Source: Candidatus Dormiibacterota bacterium
Lineage (GTDB): Bacteria; Chloroflexota; Dormibacteria; UBA8260
Direction: 5' to 3'
Length of the DNA stretch: 10,061 bases
Assembly: GCA_955652545.1 (NCBI GenBank)
Contig: CATPCA010000190.1
Coordinates: forward strand, 1-10,061
The position numbers and the translations under genes were made by a program. How positions within the stretch are numbered: the stretch's first letter is position 1; the number at the start of each line of letters is the position of its first letter. The notes under the pieces were generated by a model. The model ran no database searches and was not told where the DNA came from. It saw nothing but the letters and a program-made list of their open reading frames with translations. Below are positions 7,898-10,061 of the stretch, in pieces.

Positions 7898-9179
7898 TCA
7901 GCGCGCCGACAACGTTGACCGCGGCCACGACGAGAGCCACGCCGCCGGCTGCGCAGACCGCGTAGACGAGGACGCGCTGCCATTGGTTGAGGTCGTGTCC
8001 ACCGACGCCAGCCAGCGGCGGGATCACCAACCCGACCAGCGCGCCGGTGATGAACCCGCCGACGTGAGCGAGGTTGTTGACGTTGGCGATGACGAAGCCG
8101 AACACCACGATCATGGCGCCGTACGTCAGAGCGTACCGGCGCATCGCGTGGGCAATCCCGGCGGGGACGTCCTTGCCCTGGACGCGGCCGAGGACCACGA
8201 GGAGACCCAGAAGGCCGGTGATCCCACCGGACGCTCCGAGCGTCAAGCCGCCCGGGCCGTTGGTCACGGCGTTCCAGGCCACCCACAGCAGGCCCCCGCC
8301 GACGGCGGTGAGCAGGAACGTGGCCACCAGCACCAGGCGTCCATACAGCTGCTCCACGAGCCGTCCCACCCAGTACATGGCGAGGCCGTTGAAGAGCAGG
8401 TGAAAGATGCTGTTGGGGTCGTGCAGGAACGCGCTGCTGACGAACTGCCACCATGACGCGCCGGGGTACACGAGCAGGGCCTGGCCGATGGCCGCGTCAT
8501 TGTTGGGCAGCAGCGCCTTCTCGATGATGTACACCACCACGAAGGACGCGATCAGGCTGTAGGTGGCGATCGGGTTGGTGCTCAGCCGGGTCCGCGCCGG
8601 AGCCGCGTAGCCGCCGGCCACGGTCTGTCGCTCGGCGAGGTCGACGGCCGCCAGCGTCGGCGCCTCGGCTCCGTTGCGGAGCGCGCTTGCGACGGCCCGG
8701 ATGTCGCGCGGCGAGAGCAGGTCGGGCGGCGGCGGCAGCGGCACGGTGACCTCCGCGGTGGCGGGGTCGACAGCGATCACACCGACGTGCACGCCCGGCG
8801 GAGTGGGTGGGGCCTGCAGCGTGCCCTGCATGGCGCGCAGCGGCACGATCAGCACGTCGCAGCGCTCCGCACCCTGGACATGGAGCCGCTCCGCACCCCA
8901 CCGCGCGGCCGCGGCACAACGCGCCGCCAGGTCCGGTCCGGCGGCAACCGGGTCGGCGGGCGGTGTGTAGAAGGCGACCAGGACCGCCCGCTTGCCCGTC
9001 CAGGCGGCCGCGCCCAGCTCGTACATGCCCGCACCGAGCTCGCCGAGGCGCGAGTCGCGAGGATCGGTGAGACGGAGGTGATGCCGGGTCACCAGGGTGA
9101 GGGCTGCGGCACGTGCGAGCGCAGGCGGCTGCGGCGGCAGCTCCGGTGGCGGGGGAGGAGCGGCTGCCGCCTCGGTCAC
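7884..9179 (-). CDS. Rhomboid intramembrane serine protease with large N-terminal domain
   Basis: A 431-residue membrane protease that cuts transmembrane substrates. The C-terminal half is a rhomboid domain with about seven membrane helices from residue 205 on: HLLFNGLAMYWVGRLVE (His260, Asn264), GASGGITG with the nucleophile Ser317, and AHVGGFITG with the catalytic His372, so it should be active. Residues 1-200 are a separate soluble region: a proline-rich start (PPPPPELPPQPP), then a mixed alpha/beta-looking stretch (YELGAAAWTGKRAVLVAFY, HVGVIAVDPATAEVTVPLP) that I do not recognise. GTG 9179 is chosen because the frame upstream runs toward the neighbouring gene; no clear ribosome binding site precedes it, and TTG 9197 (after GAGAGG, close) is an alternative. 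It follows the penicillin-binding protein gene by 41 nt on the same strand, suggesting co-transcription. Rhomboid identity is very secure; the N-terminal domain is unknown. Confidence 0.92.
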   Translation of the reverse strand: MTEAAAAPPPPPELPPQPPALARAAALTLVTRHHLRLTDPRDSRLGELGAGMYELGAAAWTGKRAVLVAFYTPPADPVAAGPDLAARCAAAARWGAERLHVQGAERCDVLIVPLRAMQGTLQAPPTPPGVHVGVIAVDPATAEVTVPLPPPPDLLSPRDIRAVASALRNGAEAPTLAAVDLAERQTVAGGYAAPARTRLSTNPIATYSLIASFVVVYIIEKALLPNNDAAIGQALLVYPGASWWQFVSSAFLHDPNSIFHLLFNGLAMYWVGRLVEQLYGRLVLVATFLLTAVGGGLLWVAWNAVTNGPGGLTLGASGGITGLLGLLVVLGRVQGKDVPAGIAHAMRRYALTYGAMIVVFGFVIANVNNLAHVGGFITGALVGLVIPPLAGVGGHDLNQWQRVLVYAVCAAGGVALVVAAVNVVGALTPSG

Positions 9180-9220
9180 GCCCGGCAGTCTAGCCAAGCC
9201 CTCTCGATGACAGACGCAAA

Positions 9221-10061
9221 CTACCCGCCGGGAGGCGGCGTGGGCTTGGGCTTGTGCCCGTGCCCGGGTGGGTTCGGAGTCGGCGGGCCGGGCTGCGGAG
9301 TCTCGGTCGGCGGCCCGGTGCCCGTGTAGACGCACTGCGAGGTCGCACCCGGCGGCGGCGTCGGAGGCGGTGTGCCGGGAGGACCCCAGTAGAAGCAGTT
9401 GCCGCCCGTGGCCGCCTGGGTGCCGGGCAGGAAGAAGTCGGCGTCGTTCCCGGTGCCCACCTGCACCACGTCCTTGGGCATGGTGTACCAGTCGGCCTTG
9501 TTGAACTGCGCCGTCGCGGCCACCATGTCGCGGTGCCAGATCGGCGCGGCGCCGGTGATTCCGTCGGAGTTGTCGAGGTGGCCGCACGCATGGTTGATCG
9601 GCAGCATGCCGTACTGGGCGAGGTCCTCAGGGCTGAACGGATAGGTGATGTCCATCCCGTTGTAGAGCACGTGCCCGTTGTTGATGTCTCTCTGCATCGT
9701 GGCGCGGTCGCTGGGACGCAGGCACGACCCGTACGGGTTGCCCACCCACACCGCAGTGACGATGTCCGGCGTCCAGCCGATCGTCCAGTTGTCGTTGAAG
9801 AACTCGGCCGTTCCGGTCTTGGCGCTGACCCGCCGGTCGGGCAGCGTCAGCGGCCCGTTGGCGCCGAAGTCCATCACCCGGTTGGCATCGTTGCTGGTGA
9901 TCTCATCGATGATGAAGGCAACGTTCTCCGGGACCACGCGGCGCGCGCTGGTCGCCGGGTCGAGCTTGAACATGGTCTTGCCGGTGTCGCGAAGGATGAT
10001 GTGGTCGACGGGGCTCGGGTCGTGGTGCACGCCGAGGTCGGCGAGTGTCGCCGCGCCGTCG
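9221..10061 (-). CDS. Class A penicillin-binding protein, C-terminal part (5' end outside window)
   Basis: The last 279 residues of a bifunctional peptidoglycan synthase; the gene enters from the right edge. Visible is the end of the transpeptidase domain: DHIILRDTGKTMFKLDP, then VVPENVAFIIDEI, then AKTGTAEFFNDNWTIGWTPD, carrying the third active-site motif KTGT (codons 9809-9820), VTAVWVGNP, and later SDGITGAAPIWHRDM and the typical P-DVV-V segment. The SxxK and SxN motifs and the glycosyltransferase domain must lie outside the window. Compared with ordinary family members, about 50 residues are inserted between VWVGNP and SDGITGAAPIW, including two Cys (GSCLRP, NHACGH). The tail (about 60 residues) is Pro/Thr/Gly-rich with two more Cys (GNCFYWG, SQCVYTG). 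GTG 10030 is not taken as the start because the homology continues upstream of it. Family identity is very secure. Confidence 0.93.
   Translation of the reverse strand, partial: DGAATLADLGVHHDPSPVDHIILRDTGKTMFKLDPATSARRVVPENVAFIIDEITSNDANRVMDFGANGPLTLPDRRVSAKTGTAEFFNDNWTIGWTPDIVTAVWVGNPYGSCLRPSDRATMQRDINNGHVLYNGMDITYPFSPEDLAQYGMLPINHACGHLDNSDGITGAAPIWHRDMVAATAQFNKADWYTMPKDVVQVGTGNDADFFLPGTQAATGGNCFYWGPPGTPPPTPPPGATSQCVYTGTGPPTETPQPGPPTPNPPGHGHKPKPTPPPGG

Noticed and set aside
10028..10030. GTG as a start for the penicillin-binding protein
   Set aside because: The frame stays open to the window edge, and the transpeptidase domain needs much more N-terminal sequence. The gene is simply cut by the window.

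Overview
The window is very GC-rich (clearly above 70% by eye), with short intergenic gaps, GTG and other non-ATG starts, and coding on both strands. The gene set suggests a bacterium of the Terrabacteria side, for example a Chloroflexota/Candidatus Dormibacterota-like or actinobacterial-type lineage. The evidence is a rplU-rpmA-obgE-nadD-rsfS block, a class A penicillin-binding protein with a long extracellular tail, and a lipoprotein. The exact phylum cannot be fixed from the window. I see no tRNA, rRNA, CRISPR array, insertion sequence or phage gene.

Positions 1-2741 (+) hold four translationally coupled genes for very hydrophobic proteins. They look like divergent membrane subunits of the complex I / hydrogenase-4 superfamily: the C-terminal end of a first gene, a HyfE-like protein, a NuoN/HyfF-like protein and a possible NuoH/HyfC-like protein. 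The NuoN-like and NuoH-like proteins contain no lysine at all, so the lysines normally used for proton pumping are missing. This is the most unusual system in the window.

Positions 2862-4543 (+) hold maf (a nucleotide pyrophosphatase) and a lipoprotein with two DUF11-like domains. Positions 4645-7877 (+) hold the ribosome-linked block: rplU (L21, with a long low-complexity C-terminal extension), rpmA (L27), obgE (50S assembly GTPase), nadD (NAD synthesis) and rsfS (ribosome silencing factor). The genes overlap or nearly abut, so large-subunit components and two factors acting on the large subunit are made together. The conserved N-terminus of Obg can only be read from an ACG codon at 5630, which is preceded by a well-placed ribosome binding site. 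This looks like a real non-canonical start.

Positions 7884-10061 (-) hold a rhomboid protease with a large N-terminal domain, and upstream of it (running off the right edge) the C-terminal part of a class A penicillin-binding protein with a cysteine-bearing insertion and a proline-rich tail. The two strands converge at about 7880 over a small hairpin. Three putative promoters, before maf, rplU and rsfS, share an extended -10 form (TGn followed by a -10 hexamer).
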